Shown in pieces: positions 1 to 6,770 of a stretch of DNA of 12,924 nucleotides (position 1 is its first letter; every line of letters begins with the position of its first letter). Below the pieces are notes generated by a model that saw only the letters and a program-made list of their open reading frames with translations, searched no databases and was not told the DNA's origin. Source of the stretch: an uncultured Ruminococcus sp. (GTDB lineage: Bacteria > Bacillota > Clostridia > Oscillospirales > Ruminococcaceae); contig CAMNAY010000016.1 in the NCBI GenBank assembly GCA_946531975.1, positions 1-12,924 of the forward strand, given 5' to 3'. The position numbers were made by a program, and so were the translations under genes.

Positions 1-1686
1 CTGATAACGCACATTCCAGATCATGTCGCTCAGCACAGTGCCGCCTGTGGAGGTCACCTCCATCCAGTAGGAGCTGTACCCGTACCGCTTGACGCCGGAG
101 AGAAAGTCCTCACGGGTCAGCGAGGTGTAGTGTGCGAGTGTCGGTACGCCGAGTGCGCCGAGCATATTTGCATGTGTATATTTTCGGGTCAGCCGCACGC
201 GGGCAAGTCCGGCATCCTCAGGGAACGCCTCCTGCGCAGCCATCGTCTGCGCATACAGCTTGTCCGGATTGGCATTCTCCCCCGGATACAGGTCGAAGTT
301 CATCGCAAATTCACAGAAGAACAGCAAGGCACAGCCCAGTGTGCAGGTGCGCGAGGTCAGCCGTCCGCAGTGATAGCCGTGCAGCACGACCCCGTAGCAC
401 ATCGCGAACAGAAACGCCAGCACCAGCAGAATTCTGCCGCTGATTACAGAGACCCACAGCGTGTGCGAGTAGCTGGTCAGCAGCCCGCGCACACGGAAAT
501 GCAGAATCAGGCAGACGGTCACGATCATCGCCGCCGGCATCACGATCATGCCCGCGCCGATCAGCCTGCTTTTCCAGTCGGTTTTGCGGAATCTGTGCCG
601 CTCCATGCGGGTCAGCTCCTGTGCAGCGACCGTCAGCAGCAGCAGCACCGGAATCATGCCCCAGCGCATCGGAAACGCCTGATAGCTGCCCGTATGCCAC
701 ATCTGATTGACCGGATCCAGCACCACGGCGACGCCAAGCATTCCAAGCAGCGCGAGGTCGCGTCTGCCGGCATGGGTTCTGCGGCGTTCCTTCCGCAGCA
801 GCATCGGCAGAACCGTAAAGCAGAATGCAGTACAGCCGATCAGCGTGAGCTTGTCATAAAAGCTGTTGAACAGCCCACAGTTTTGCAGATTTTCAACAAT
901 GCCGCCGCTGCGCGCCGAATGGCGCACCTGCAAGAAGCTCGGCAGCCACACGAACGCCGTTGCGCAGGCTGCCGCCAGACTCGTCAGCCAGAAGCGCAGT
1001 GAGACCGCGCCGCGCCGGTCCTTCCGGACAATGTACCGCATAGAGACCGTCATATAGGTCAGCACGAACAGCACGATCATATAACACAGATAAAAGCACA
1101 GCAGCATCGTCATAGAAAGCACCAGAAAATACGGCAGCGACCGCTCGCGCTTCATCAGGTACCGCATGGAGATCATCAGCAGCGGGAGCATTGCCATGAC
1201 GTCCAGCCACATCAGATTCTGATAATAAAACAAGCCGTACCCGCAGCAGCCGTACATCACGCCGAGCAGGAGCTGTGTTTCATTGCGGAGCATCGGTACG
1301 CGGAACCGGAACCAGACCGCAGCAGTTCCGGCGGAGACTGCAAGCTTCAGGATCACCAGCAGCCCGACCAGCTGATCTGCGGGGATGTCCGTCACCAGCG
1401 CCAGCAGGGAAAACGGATTGCTCAAAAAGAAGAAGAACACGCCGTAATACTGCATTCCGCCCGCATCCAGCAGCGTATAGCGGATAGACTCTCCGCTTTT
1501 TGCGATCTGCCGAAGCTGCACCAGCAGCGGAACCGCCTGCTGCTCCATATCGCACCAGACGATTGTATTCGTTCCGCAGGGGAAGATATCGTACAGCGCA
1601 TAAAAGATCAGATACAGCAGCAGCGCAGTCAAACCGGTCAGCAGCGGGATCCCCGCCGACTGAACAAGCTTTCGTTTCATTTTCAT
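1..1686 (-). CDS. YfhO-family polytopic membrane protein, C-terminus beyond window
   Basis: An uninterrupted minus-strand frame of 562 codons runs from ATG 1686 to the window edge, so the C-terminus is missing (family members are often 800-900 residues). The protein has a basic N-terminus (MKMKRK) and about a dozen hydrophobic segments. An acidic cluster follows the first segment (Asp46 and Glu48 in WCDMEQQ), then the family-typical stretches LLDAGGMQYYGVFFFF and YYQNLMWLDV. A late segment, SDMIWNVRYQ, resembles the conserved LNVKY block. YfhO proteins are GT-C-like membrane proteins; in Bacillus and Listeria they are linked to glycosylation of teichoic acids from lipid-linked sugars, which is the best guess here. 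GAGG lies 4 nt before ATG 1686; ATG 1680 is a possible alternative. The frame is translated directly from the minus strand, where shadow frames otherwise obscure it. Family call is strong; substrate is unknown. Confidence 0.85.
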   Translation of the reverse strand, partial: MKMKRKLVQSAGIPLLTGLTALLLYLIFYALYDIFPCGTNTIVWCDMEQQAVPLLVQLRQIAKSGESIRYTLLDAGGMQYYGVFFFFLSNPFSLLALVTDIPADQLVGLLVILKLAVSAGTAAVWFRFRVPMLRNETQLLLGVMYGCCGYGLFYYQNLMWLDVMAMLPLLMISMRYLMKRERSLPYFLVLSMTMLLCFYLCYMIVLFVLTYMTVSMRYIVRKDRRGAVSLRFWLTSLAAACATAFVWLPSFLQVRHSARSGGIVENLQNCGLFNSFYDKLTLIGCTAFCFTVLPMLLRKERRRTHAGRRDLALLGMLGVAVVLDPVNQMWHTGSYQAFPMRWGMIPVLLLLTVAAQELTRMERHRFRKTDWKSRLIGAGMIVMPAAMIVTVCLILHFRVRGLLTSYSHTLWVSVISGRILLVLAFLFAMCYGVVLHGYHCGRLTSRTCTLGCALLFFCEFAMNFDLYPGENANPDKLYAQTMAAQEAFPEDAGLARVRLTRKYTHANMLGALGVPTLAHYTSLTREDFLSGVKRYGYSSYWMEVTSTGGTVLSDMIWNVRYQ

Positions 1687-1729
1687 TCAACCTCAACTAT
1701 CTACCACAGATATTTCTCATGCGTAGTAT

Positions 1730-1758
1730 ATCATACCACATCTGCGGGCAAAACACAA
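1730..1758 (-). promoter_or_regulatory. Promoter of the YfhO-family gene
   Basis: Reading leftward, a -10 box TATGAT (1735-1730) lies 17 nt after a weak -35 box TTGTGT (1758-1753). The predicted leader is about 40 nt. It sits immediately downstream (leftward) of a strong leftward terminator, so the gene appears insulated from transcription arriving from the right. Confidence 0.55.
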
Positions 1759-1787
1759 GCGGCTCAATAAAATCTTCATATTTCACA

Positions 1788-1912
1788 CAAAAAAAGCGGC
1801 TGCCCACAGGCAGCCGAGAGGTTAAAATGGAAATCAGTATGAAATTAGGGAAATAGAAATTGGGAAAATGGGGGTTGAAATCAATTCGGAAGCGTTACCG
1901 CTTCACTGTCTG
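1788..1912 (-). ncRNA. Candidate small RNA with C-rich single-stranded core
   Basis: The unit has three parts in transcript order. First is a 6-bp hairpin GAAGCG/CGCTTC closed by a GTAA (GNRA-type) tetraloop at 1904-1889. Next is a stretch of about 65 nt (1881-1817) with a single G, carrying C clusters at 1874-1870 (five C), 1864-1862 and 1850-1848, plus CCUC at 1821-1818. Last is the intrinsic terminator. A plausible promoter precedes it: -10 TATGAT (1924-1919), 17-nt spacer, -35 TTTTCA (1947-1942). No open frame of useful length is present. In Firmicutes, C-rich unpaired motifs of small RNAs such as RsaE/RoxS pair with G-rich ribosome sites of target mRNAs, so a trans-acting regulator is a reasonable inference. 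Expression is not shown, and the 5' end is approximate. Confidence 0.5.
1789..1816 (-). terminator. Strong leftward intrinsic terminator with no protein gene upstream
   Basis: A perfect 8-bp GC-rich stem (1797-1804 with 1809-1816, 4-nt loop) is followed on the minus strand, after one C, by seven T residues (1795-1789). On the plus strand no T-run follows, so it works only leftward. No minus-strand protein gene lies to its right before the plus-strand gene at 2140, which implies a separate short leftward transcript. Confidence 0.85.
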
Positions 1913-1918
1913 TATCTT

Positions 1919-1947
1919 ATCATACGAACTTTAAAATAACCTGAAAA
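1919..1947 (-). promoter_or_regulatory. Putative promoter of the candidate small RNA
   Basis: Leftward -10 TATGAT (1924-1919) and -35 TTTTCA (1947-1942; 4 of 6 consensus bases) are separated by 17 nt. There is no extended -10 TG. The -35 box lies inside the first ACCTGAAA repeat, so a repeat-binding regulator could control it. Confidence 0.4.
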
Positions 1948-1991
1948 AACTTAAAGTACCTGAAATGATTTTCTAAAGCCGATTTCAGGTA
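1939..1991. repeat. ACCTGAAA repeat cluster, possible operator
   Basis: Two direct copies of ACCTGAAA start at 1939 and 1958 (19 bp apart), each preceded by a related AACTT(T)AAA element. A third copy is inverted (TTTCAGGT, 1983-1990). Copies two and three form a perfect 10-bp inverted repeat (1957-1966 with 1982-1991, 15-nt spacer). The cluster lies between the leftward small-RNA promoter and the rightward promoter of the GGDEF operon. No T-run follows in either direction, so an operator is more likely than a terminator. Confidence 0.5.
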
Positions 1992-2044
1992 TGTTTTACG
2001 GACCCTTTTTTGTACGAAAAAATCAAATAATCGCTGGTTTGTTC

Positions 2045-2073
2045 TTGATTTTTGTCCGGATTCATGCTATAAT
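2045..2073 (+). promoter_or_regulatory. Promoter of the GGDEF/lipoprotein operon
   Basis: TTGATT (2045-2050), a 17-nt spacer and a consensus TATAAT (2068-2073) preceded by TGC (extended -10). The leader is about 60 nt and holds no obvious riboswitch fold; I saw no match to the GEMM c-di-GMP aptamer core. Confidence 0.8.
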
Positions 2074-2139
2074 GAATGAGAATGAAATTTCAAAATCCGA
2101 CACGTTTACAGATTCATTTTATTCAGGACGGTGATTTTC

Positions 2140-4062
2140 ATGCAGAACCCTTCTCCCAAGAGCATCGCTGTGATTGTTGCAGGGATCGACGAGGACTATC
2201 AGCACAGCGTGCTTGAGGGAATCATTGCCTGCGCCAGGCAAAATCAGACCAATCTTTCCTGTTTTACTGCATTCGGCGGCGTTCTGGGCAGCTCCCAGTT
2301 TGACATCGGTGAATACAATATCTTCCGGCTCATTAACTTCAGCAAATTTGACGGCGCCATTCTGCTGACCAATACAATCAGCGATCCCTCCGTCCGCAGC
2401 TCAATCATTCAGCGCGTGCTGGATTCCGGCATTCCTGCCGCTGTACTCGACGGCGATTCCGCACCGGGATTATATAATATCCGGATCAACAATACCGACG
2501 CCATGCGCAGGATCGTCGAGCATGTCATCACCGAACACGGCGCAAAACGGCTGAGCTTCATCGCCGGCACTGCCGGAAACCCCGAAGCGGAAAGCCGGAA
2601 GCGCGCATTTTCAGAGGTGCTGGCAGAGCATCACCTGACACCGGATCCGGAACTGATGTTCGAGGGTACCTTCCGTCCCGCGGACGGCGCAAAGGCTGCC
2701 GCCGCCCTGCTCGCCTCCGGTCAGCCGCTCCCCGATGCGATCATCTCGGCAAACGATGTCATGGCGCTCGAAGCAATGCGGATTCTGGAACAGAACGGCG
2801 TGCGCGTACCGGAGGATGTGATCGTCACAGGCTTCGACAACATCTATTTCGCGCAGTATCATTATCCCGCGCTGACGACGGTCAGCAGACCGCTCTCCGA
2901 TGCGGGCTATACCGCCTGCGAGACTGTTCTGCGCGTGCTGAACGGCGAGGTTTGCAGCAGGGATTATGTCATGGATGCATTCCCCGTCTTCCGCGAAAGC
3001 TGCGGCTGCACCAGTGCCGAGGAGACGGATATCCGCACCTATAAAAAGAAAACCTATGAGCTGCTCAACAAAGCCCGCGCAGGCGTCTCCCTGCTGAACC
3101 GCATGACCTCGAATCTCGCGGAAGCGGAGAGCGAGGATGAACTGATGCAGGCGATCAGCCGCTACCTCAACGAACTGGAATGCCGGCAGTGTGCAGTCTG
3201 TCTCTGTGCAGACTGGCAGCAGGCTTTCCGCGAGCAGGGCAGCACGGAAAGCAGCAATTACTGCGTCAGCGGCTATACCGAGACCATGTCGGCACCGCTG
3301 CTCTGGGATCGCGGCAGCATCAGCGCACTCAGCAGCTTCAGTAGTGCAGACATGTATCCGGTTCCTCCGCAGGGCAGCGGAACTGTCAGCTTTTTCCTCC
3401 CGCTTCATTTCCGCGAGCGCTGTCTGGGCTATTATATCATCACTGACAGCGACTTTCCGCTGAACAGCACGCACCTCCATTCCCTGATGATGAACATTTC
3501 CAATTCTATGGAAAATGTCAGAAAACTGCTGCATCTGAACAATGCCGTCAAGGAACTGGACCGGCTGTATGTCATTGATCCGCTCTGCGGCATCTATAAC
3601 CGCAACGGCTTTATCCGGATCGCAGACCGGATGTTCCGGCGCTGCGCGGAGACCAATGACACCATGATGGTTGCGTTCATTGACATGGACGGTCTGAAGT
3701 ATGTCAACGACAACTACGGGCACGAGGAGGGCGATTTCGCACTGCGCACGCTCGCATCCGTCATCAGTGATGTCTGCACAGGCGATGCGGTCTGTGCAAG
3801 ATTCGGCGGAGATGAGTTCATCGCCGTCGGTTCGGGCATCTCTGAGGACGCCGGACTGCAAGTGGAGAACGATTTTAAGCTGCATCTCGCGGAGATCAAC
3901 GACATCATCAACAAGCCTTATCCGCTCGCTGCCAGCATCGGCTCCTTTGTTACACGGGTCACGCCGGACATGAAGCTCTTTTCGCTCATCGCAAAGGCGG
4001 ATCAGATCATGTATGAGCAGAAAAAGCGCAAAGCCACTTCCCGTTATTTACGAAAGGATTAA
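2140..4062 (+). CDS. Cytosolic LacI-type sensor / GAF-like / GGDEF diguanylate cyclase
   Basis: A 640-residue protein without signal peptide or membrane segments. Residues ~8-295 form a periplasmic-binding-protein-like domain of the LacI/GalR type (VIVAGIDEDYQHSVLEGI near the start, later DAIISANDVMALEAMRIL and VTGFDN), but the usual N-terminal helix-turn-helix is absent. A helical linker and a GAF-like region (~310-470) follow, then a GGDEF domain from DPLCGIYNRNGF (480) through FIDMDGLKYVNDNYGH to an intact GGDEF at 556-560. Such domains make c-di-GMP from two GTP. The inhibitory RxxD I-site, expected five residues before GGDEF, is absent (TGDA there), so product inhibition may be lost. The inferred role is converting binding of a cytosolic small molecule, perhaps a sugar, into c-di-GMP. 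ATG 2140 is chosen because GGTGAT lies 4 nt before it; GTG 2131 is inside that ribosome site. First gene of a two-gene operon. Confidence 0.88.
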   Translation: MQNPSPKSIAVIVAGIDEDYQHSVLEGIIACARQNQTNLSCFTAFGGVLGSSQFDIGEYNIFRLINFSKFDGAILLTNTISDPSVRSSIIQRVLDSGIPAAVLDGDSAPGLYNIRINNTDAMRRIVEHVITEHGAKRLSFIAGTAGNPEAESRKRAFSEVLAEHHLTPDPELMFEGTFRPADGAKAAAALLASGQPLPDAIISANDVMALEAMRILEQNGVRVPEDVIVTGFDNIYFAQYHYPALTTVSRPLSDAGYTACETVLRVLNGEVCSRDYVMDAFPVFRESCGCTSAEETDIRTYKKKTYELLNKARAGVSLLNRMTSNLAEAESEDELMQAISRYLNELECRQCAVCLCADWQQAFREQGSTESSNYCVSGYTETMSAPLLWDRGSISALSSFSSADMYPVPPQGSGTVSFFLPLHFRERCLGYYIITDSDFPLNSTHLHSLMMNISNSMENVRKLLHLNNAVKELDRLYVIDPLCGIYNRNGFIRIADRMFRRCAETNDTMMVAFIDMDGLKYVNDNYGHEEGDFALRTLASVISDVCTGDAVCARFGGDEFIAVGSGISEDAGLQVENDFKLHLAEINDIINKPYPLAASIGSFVTRVTPDMKLFSLIAKADQIMYEQKKRKATSRYLRKD

Positions 4063-4066
4063 CCCC

Positions 4067-5317
4067 ATGGACGCACATTCCTCTCTATCCCATACCGTTT
4101 CCTCCGGAGCAGCACTGCTGCTCTCGCTCACATGTCTGACTGCCTGCGGACAGGAGGCGCAAACCGCAAGCCCCCTCACCGGCAGCAGCGAGCAGGCCTC
4201 TGCGGTCTCTGACAAACCGGAAGCACAGCCCGATGCGGAACAGTCCGGCAGCGTGCCCGAACCGGATTCGCCGGACAGCGCGCCGGAGTCTGCGGTCAGC
4301 ACACAGGCATTGCCCGAACTTGTCCACTGCACCGCCAAAGAAATCATCGAAAAAATGGGCGGACAGTACGAGCTGTTTACGGATGAAGCGGTCGGCTACT
4401 TCTATTTCACGAATGAGCAGGTCTTCCCAAAGACCAGATTCTATTTCTGCGATACCGCGTTTGAGAACATCGGCTATGACGAATCTGAGCTTGCTGCCGC
4501 AGAGCCGGAGATCCGGAATATGCTGCTGACCAGCGGAATCCAGATCGACAAGATCAACACCTATGCCGGCGGCTATGCGATCGACGGGTACGAAGCCGGC
4601 AGACATTACAGCGACTATGAGGACAAGCTCGGAAGCAAGTCCTTTTCATTCGGCAATCTCGGCGAGTATTTCTGCGGTGCGCCCGCTTCCTCTGCATGCA
4701 GCTTCTCTGTGCCGGAATGCAGCGCGAAAGTTACGCTGCATTTTGAGCTGACTGGGGATTATGAGGCAAAGGAAAAGCAGATCTTCGCATCGGGCTGTTT
4801 TTCGTCCGATCTCATGCACAGTGAAAATCCGGCGCTGTCCGTTCTGACGGTTGAGCGCACGGACGGATATCCTAAGGCTGTCTTCACGGAAGCTTCTGCC
4901 AGCTCAGAGCTGCCCGATGCGGAAACAGAAGGCGCCGTTCACACCTACATAGCGGCAAATGTTCTGGACGGAGACCCGAACACCTGCTGGTGCGAGGGCA
5001 TCAGCGGGCTCGGCTACGGCGAAAGCATCACGCTGAAAGCAGATCAGCCGCAGACAGTTACGTCCATCACCGTGCTGGGCGGTCTGCGCACCGATGAGGG
5101 CAGATTCCAGCGGAATGCCCGCCCGACCAAGCTGCTCGCGAAGTTCGATGACGGTTCGGTCTATACCGTTCTGGTATCCGACCGGTTTGATGACAACGGC
5201 TATTCGGTTTTTCTTTGCAGCGGAAAGCAGACCGCCTCGATCGAGTTTTCGCTCTGCGATATTACCGCAGGCACCTCGTATGAGGACACCTGCATCTCTG
5301 AGATCCGGTTTGAATAA
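4067..5317 (+). CDS. Lipoprotein with C-terminal NADase-type glycan-binding (discoidin-like) domain
   Basis: A 416-residue predicted lipoprotein: hydrophobic segment ending in the lipobox LTAC (Cys27), then a low-complexity Pro/Ser/Glu/Ala linker to about residue 85. Residues ~88-285 (from VHCTAKEIIEKMGGQYELF) are a domain I do not recognise. Residues ~291-416 match the NADase-type glycan-binding fold: YIAANVLDGDPNTCWCEG, GYGESITL, FQRNARPTKLL and the terminal signature DTCISEIRF. It probably sits on the outer face of the membrane and binds a carbohydrate or wall component; this is inference. ATG 4067 is 4 nt after the GGDEF stop, with AAAGGA 8 nt upstream, so the two are co-transcribed and probably coupled. 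Oddly, this start gives an n-region without Lys or Arg. ATG 4013, inside the upstream gene, would add basic residues but has no good ribosome site. Confidence 0.8.
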   Translation: MDAHSSLSHTVSSGAALLLSLTCLTACGQEAQTASPLTGSSEQASAVSDKPEAQPDAEQSGSVPEPDSPDSAPESAVSTQALPELVHCTAKEIIEKMGGQYELFTDEAVGYFYFTNEQVFPKTRFYFCDTAFENIGYDESELAAAEPEIRNMLLTSGIQIDKINTYAGGYAIDGYEAGRHYSDYEDKLGSKSFSFGNLGEYFCGAPASSACSFSVPECSAKVTLHFELTGDYEAKEKQIFASGCFSSDLMHSENPALSVLTVERTDGYPKAVFTEASASSELPDAETEGAVHTYIAANVLDGDPNTCWCEGISGLGYGESITLKADQPQTVTSITVLGGLRTDEGRFQRNARPTKLLAKFDDGSVYTVLVSDRFDDNGYSVFLCSGKQTASIEFSLCDITAGTSYEDTCISEIRFE

Positions 5318-5442
5318 CGCCCTATTCAGCCCACGCGGGCGTGCGGCGGGGGAGAGCATCTTCACCGAAAGCGATTCTATTTGAGACTGAAAAATAATGT
5401 GCTTCTCCTGTTCTGAATCAGATCGGGAAGCGAAAAAATAAG

Positions 5443-5474
5443 AATCCCGGACACAGCAGTGTGTCCGGGATTTT
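5443..5474. terminator. Bidirectional terminator between lipoprotein gene and mscL
   Basis: A perfect 13-bp stem (5443-5455 with 5460-5472, 4-nt loop) is followed by TTTT on the plus side. On the minus side CTTA and then a six-T run follow. It can end both the rightward GGDEF/lipoprotein operon and leftward mscL. Confidence 0.9.
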
Positions 5475-5488
5475 ATACAGATTAACAG

Positions 5489-5899
5489 TTATTTGCTCTG
5501 TGCTTTCAGCAGGTCGCGGATCTCGGTGAGCAGGACTTCTTCCTTCGTCGGCTCAGCGGGCTTCTCCTCTTCCTTCTTCTTGCCGATGGACATGATCTTA
5601 TTGACCGCCTTGACCATCAGGAAGATGCAGAATGCCATGATGAGGAAGTTGATGACTGCGGTAACGAAGTGACCCCAGTTCAGAACCTGACCGGTGTCGC
5701 CGAGCTTGATCGTACCCGCAACTTCCGCACCGCCGATGCAAGCGATCAGCGGATTGATGAAATCCTCGGTGAAGGCTGTGACAATGTTGCCGAACGCTGC
5801 ACCGATGATAACACCGACGGCCATGTCCATGACATTGCCCTTGAGTGCGAATTCTTTGAACTCAGCAAAGAATCCTTTTCCTTTTTCTTTTACTGACAT
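5489..5899 (-). CDS. mscL: Large-conductance mechanosensitive channel MscL
   Basis: A 136-residue protein, the normal family length. It forms a homopentameric membrane channel that opens under tension and releases solutes on hypo-osmotic shock. Visible features in order: an amphipathic N-terminus (FFAEFKEFALKGN), TM1 about 22-50 with the signature NVMDMAVGVIIGAAFGNIV, a short extracellular loop (51-75), TM2 about 76-101 (FVTAVINFLIMAFCIFLMV), a charged Lys/Glu linker, and a C-terminal helix with EIRDLL. ATG 5899 follows a repeated AAGGAAGG purine ribosome site. The gene is monocistronic, with its own promoter and terminator. Nothing appears missing. Confidence 0.97.
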   Translation of the reverse strand: MSVKEKGKGFFAEFKEFALKGNVMDMAVGVIIGAAFGNIVTAFTEDFINPLIACIGGAEVAGTIKLGDTGQVLNWGHFVTAVINFLIMAFCIFLMVKAVNKIMSIGKKKEEEKPAEPTKEEVLLTEIRDLLKAQSK

Positions 5900-5947
5900 A
5901 TGTATTCCTTCCTTCCTTTTGCGGATATTTCCGCATTATTTAATACT

Positions 5948-5976
5948 ATTATAACACAAATACGTACAAATTGCAC
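5948..5976 (-). promoter_or_regulatory. mscL promoter
   Basis: Leftward consensus -10 TATAAT (5953-5948) with an extended TGT just before it. At 17 nt the -35 is poor (GTGCAA, 5976-5971), so the extended -10 probably carries the promoter. A small 5-bp hairpin (5921-5934) lies close to the predicted transcript start, upstream of the ribosome site. Confidence 0.6.
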
Positions 5977-6033
5977 CTGTGAATTTCGACGAAATTGCGT
6001 GCGGATATTTGTACCGAATTCATAAAATACGGC

Positions 6034-6072
6034 AAAGAAAAACCGTGACCTTCTGCGCGGGCAGGATCACGG
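6034..6072 (-). terminator. Terminator of the zinc-ribbon gene
   Basis: On the minus strand a stem CCGTGA/TCACGG (6072-6067 with 6048-6043), extended by three pairs past a one-base bulge, is followed by TTTTTCTTT (6042-6034). It lies about 50 nt after the zinc-ribbon stop and separates that gene from mscL. Confidence 0.8.
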
Positions 6073-6121
6073 CTGAAACAAACAAAATGAAAGGCGATTG
6101 TCGTGTATCAAAGGATAATTG

Positions 6122-6358
6122 TCATGTCATAGAAGGATGCATCTGTTCTGCCGCGGCAGCGGATTCTTCAGCCGGTTCGGGTTCGGGCTGTGCTTTGGAT
6201 TTTCCGAGCTGGCTGACGGGCGTGGTAAGCATATCGCGCAGCTTCTGACCGGCGATTCTGACCTTCGGTTCGGGCTTTATCCCGCTCAGATCGGCATTGC
6301 ATACGACACAGAAGCTGTGTCGCGTCCGGACGGGTTCTCCGCAGTTCGGGCAGATCAT
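6122..6358 (-). CDS. Small zinc-ribbon protein
   Basis: A 78-residue protein beginning MICPNCG, with two Cys pairs (Cys3/Cys6 and Cys17/Cys20) spaced as in zinc-ribbon domains. A basic middle segment and a low-complexity Pro/Glu/Ala tail follow. There is no signal peptide or membrane segment, so it is cytosolic. The zinc ribbon may bind nucleic acid or a protein, but no specific function can be assigned. ATG 6358 is chosen because GAGGTGA (6370-6364) lies 6 nt upstream; the longer reading from GTG 6367 would start inside that ribosome site. The gene is monocistronic, with a promoter at 6428-6456 and a terminator at 6034-6072. Confidence 0.75.
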   Translation of the reverse strand: MICPNCGEPVRTRHSFCVVCNADLSGIKPEPKVRIAGQKLRDMLTTPVSQLGKSKAQPEPEPAEESAAAAEQMHPSMT

Positions 6359-6378
6359 GTTACTCACCTCATTTCGGC

Positions 6379-6403
6379 TGCCTGCTGTGAGTTCCGGCAG
6401 GCA
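6379..6403 (-). promoter_or_regulatory. Leader hairpin of the zinc-ribbon gene
   Basis: A perfect 7-bp stem TGCCTGC/GCAGGCA (6379-6385 with 6397-6403, 11-nt loop) lies in the leader, about 9 nt upstream of the GAGGTGA ribosome site. It could affect mRNA stability or ribosome access. No T-run follows. Confidence 0.4.
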
Positions 6404-6427
6404 CAGGCGGTGTTTCTGATTTGTTAT

Positions 6428-6456
6428 AGTTTAGCACAGAATTCCGTGAATGTCAA
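6428..6456 (-). promoter_or_regulatory. Promoter of the zinc-ribbon gene
   Basis: Leftward TTGACA (6456-6451, full consensus), 17-nt spacer ending in TGC, and -10 TAAACT (6433-6428). The perfect -35 and extended -10 compensate for the imperfect -10. Confidence 0.75.
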
Positions 6457-6637
6457 TGCATTGGCGGAAAAATCGGTGTTGTGAGCAATTTGCACACATA
6501 GAATTTGTATATCCTGTACAATGGCGGCAGATAAAATGAACCTTGCTTTTGCTGTGCGCATGGATGCGGCGCGCACGGAAGCGAACGGCATCAGATGCCC
6601 TCTTTTTCCCCCGCATTTGCATTTTTCTCGCCGTCGG
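6457..6637. other. Intergenic stretch without a gene
   Basis: This lies between divergent promoters. I see no open frame with a ribosome site. It holds a 6-bp inverted repeat GTGCGC/GCGCAC near 6555-6576 and a short GGCAT/ATGCC hairpin (6587-6599) followed by CTCTTTTT, at most a weak rightward terminator. Confidence 0.5.
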
Positions 6638-6666
6638 TTGATTTTTTCTGCAATATATGGTATAAT
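6638..6666 (+). promoter_or_regulatory. Promoter of the VanY-like gene
   Basis: TTGATT (6638-6643), 17-nt spacer ending in TGG, and consensus TATAAT (6661-6666). The leader is about 100 nt. Confidence 0.8.
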
Positions 6667-6681
6667 AAGAGAAATAAACTT

Positions 6682-6698
6682 CGCCGGATGACCCGGCG
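6682..6698 (+). promoter_or_regulatory. 5'-proximal leader hairpin of the VanY-like gene
   Basis: CGCCGG/CCGGCG forms a perfect 6-bp stem with a 5-nt loop about 10 nt after the predicted transcript start. It is not followed by a T-run. It may protect the 5' end. Confidence 0.45.
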
Positions 6699-6770
6699 GT
6701 GTGCGAAATCAATACAGAAAGGAGCAGGCGGCAGCGGACATCAGATCAAACCGTGCCGCCGGATAAGAGT

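Noticed and set aside
130..1002. 290-codon plus-strand open frame at the left end
   Set aside because: It is the complement of a continuous YfhO-family frame of 562 codons on the minus strand and has no domain of its own.
1889..1904. LacI-family operator (GAAGCG-TTAC-CGCTTC) near a LacI-like gene
   Set aside because: The centre is not palindromic, the neighbouring LacI-like protein has no DNA-binding domain, and the element fits better as a GNRA-capped RNA hairpin on the minus strand. An operator role is not excluded.
2074..2139. c-di-GMP riboswitch in front of the GGDEF gene
   Set aside because: The ~60-nt leader is too short for the known aptamers, and no GEMM core or paired elements are visible.
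2611..3885. 424-codon open frame on the minus strand opposite the GGDEF gene
   Set aside because: It mirrors codons of a clear LacI/GAF/GGDEF protein, has no recognisable domain and lacks a ribosome site; it is a product of GC-rich third positions.
5920..6010. TGCGGATATTT occurring twice exactly 80 bp apart (5920 and 6000)
   Set aside because: The match is short and does not extend. The first copy is half of the mscL leader hairpin while the second has no partner arm; coincidence is the simplest explanation.
6587..6607. Rightward terminator: GGCAT/ATGCC hairpin plus CTCTTTTT
   Set aside because: The stem is only 5 bp with a 3-nt loop, and no rightward transcript is expected there. Recorded only as a weak possibility.
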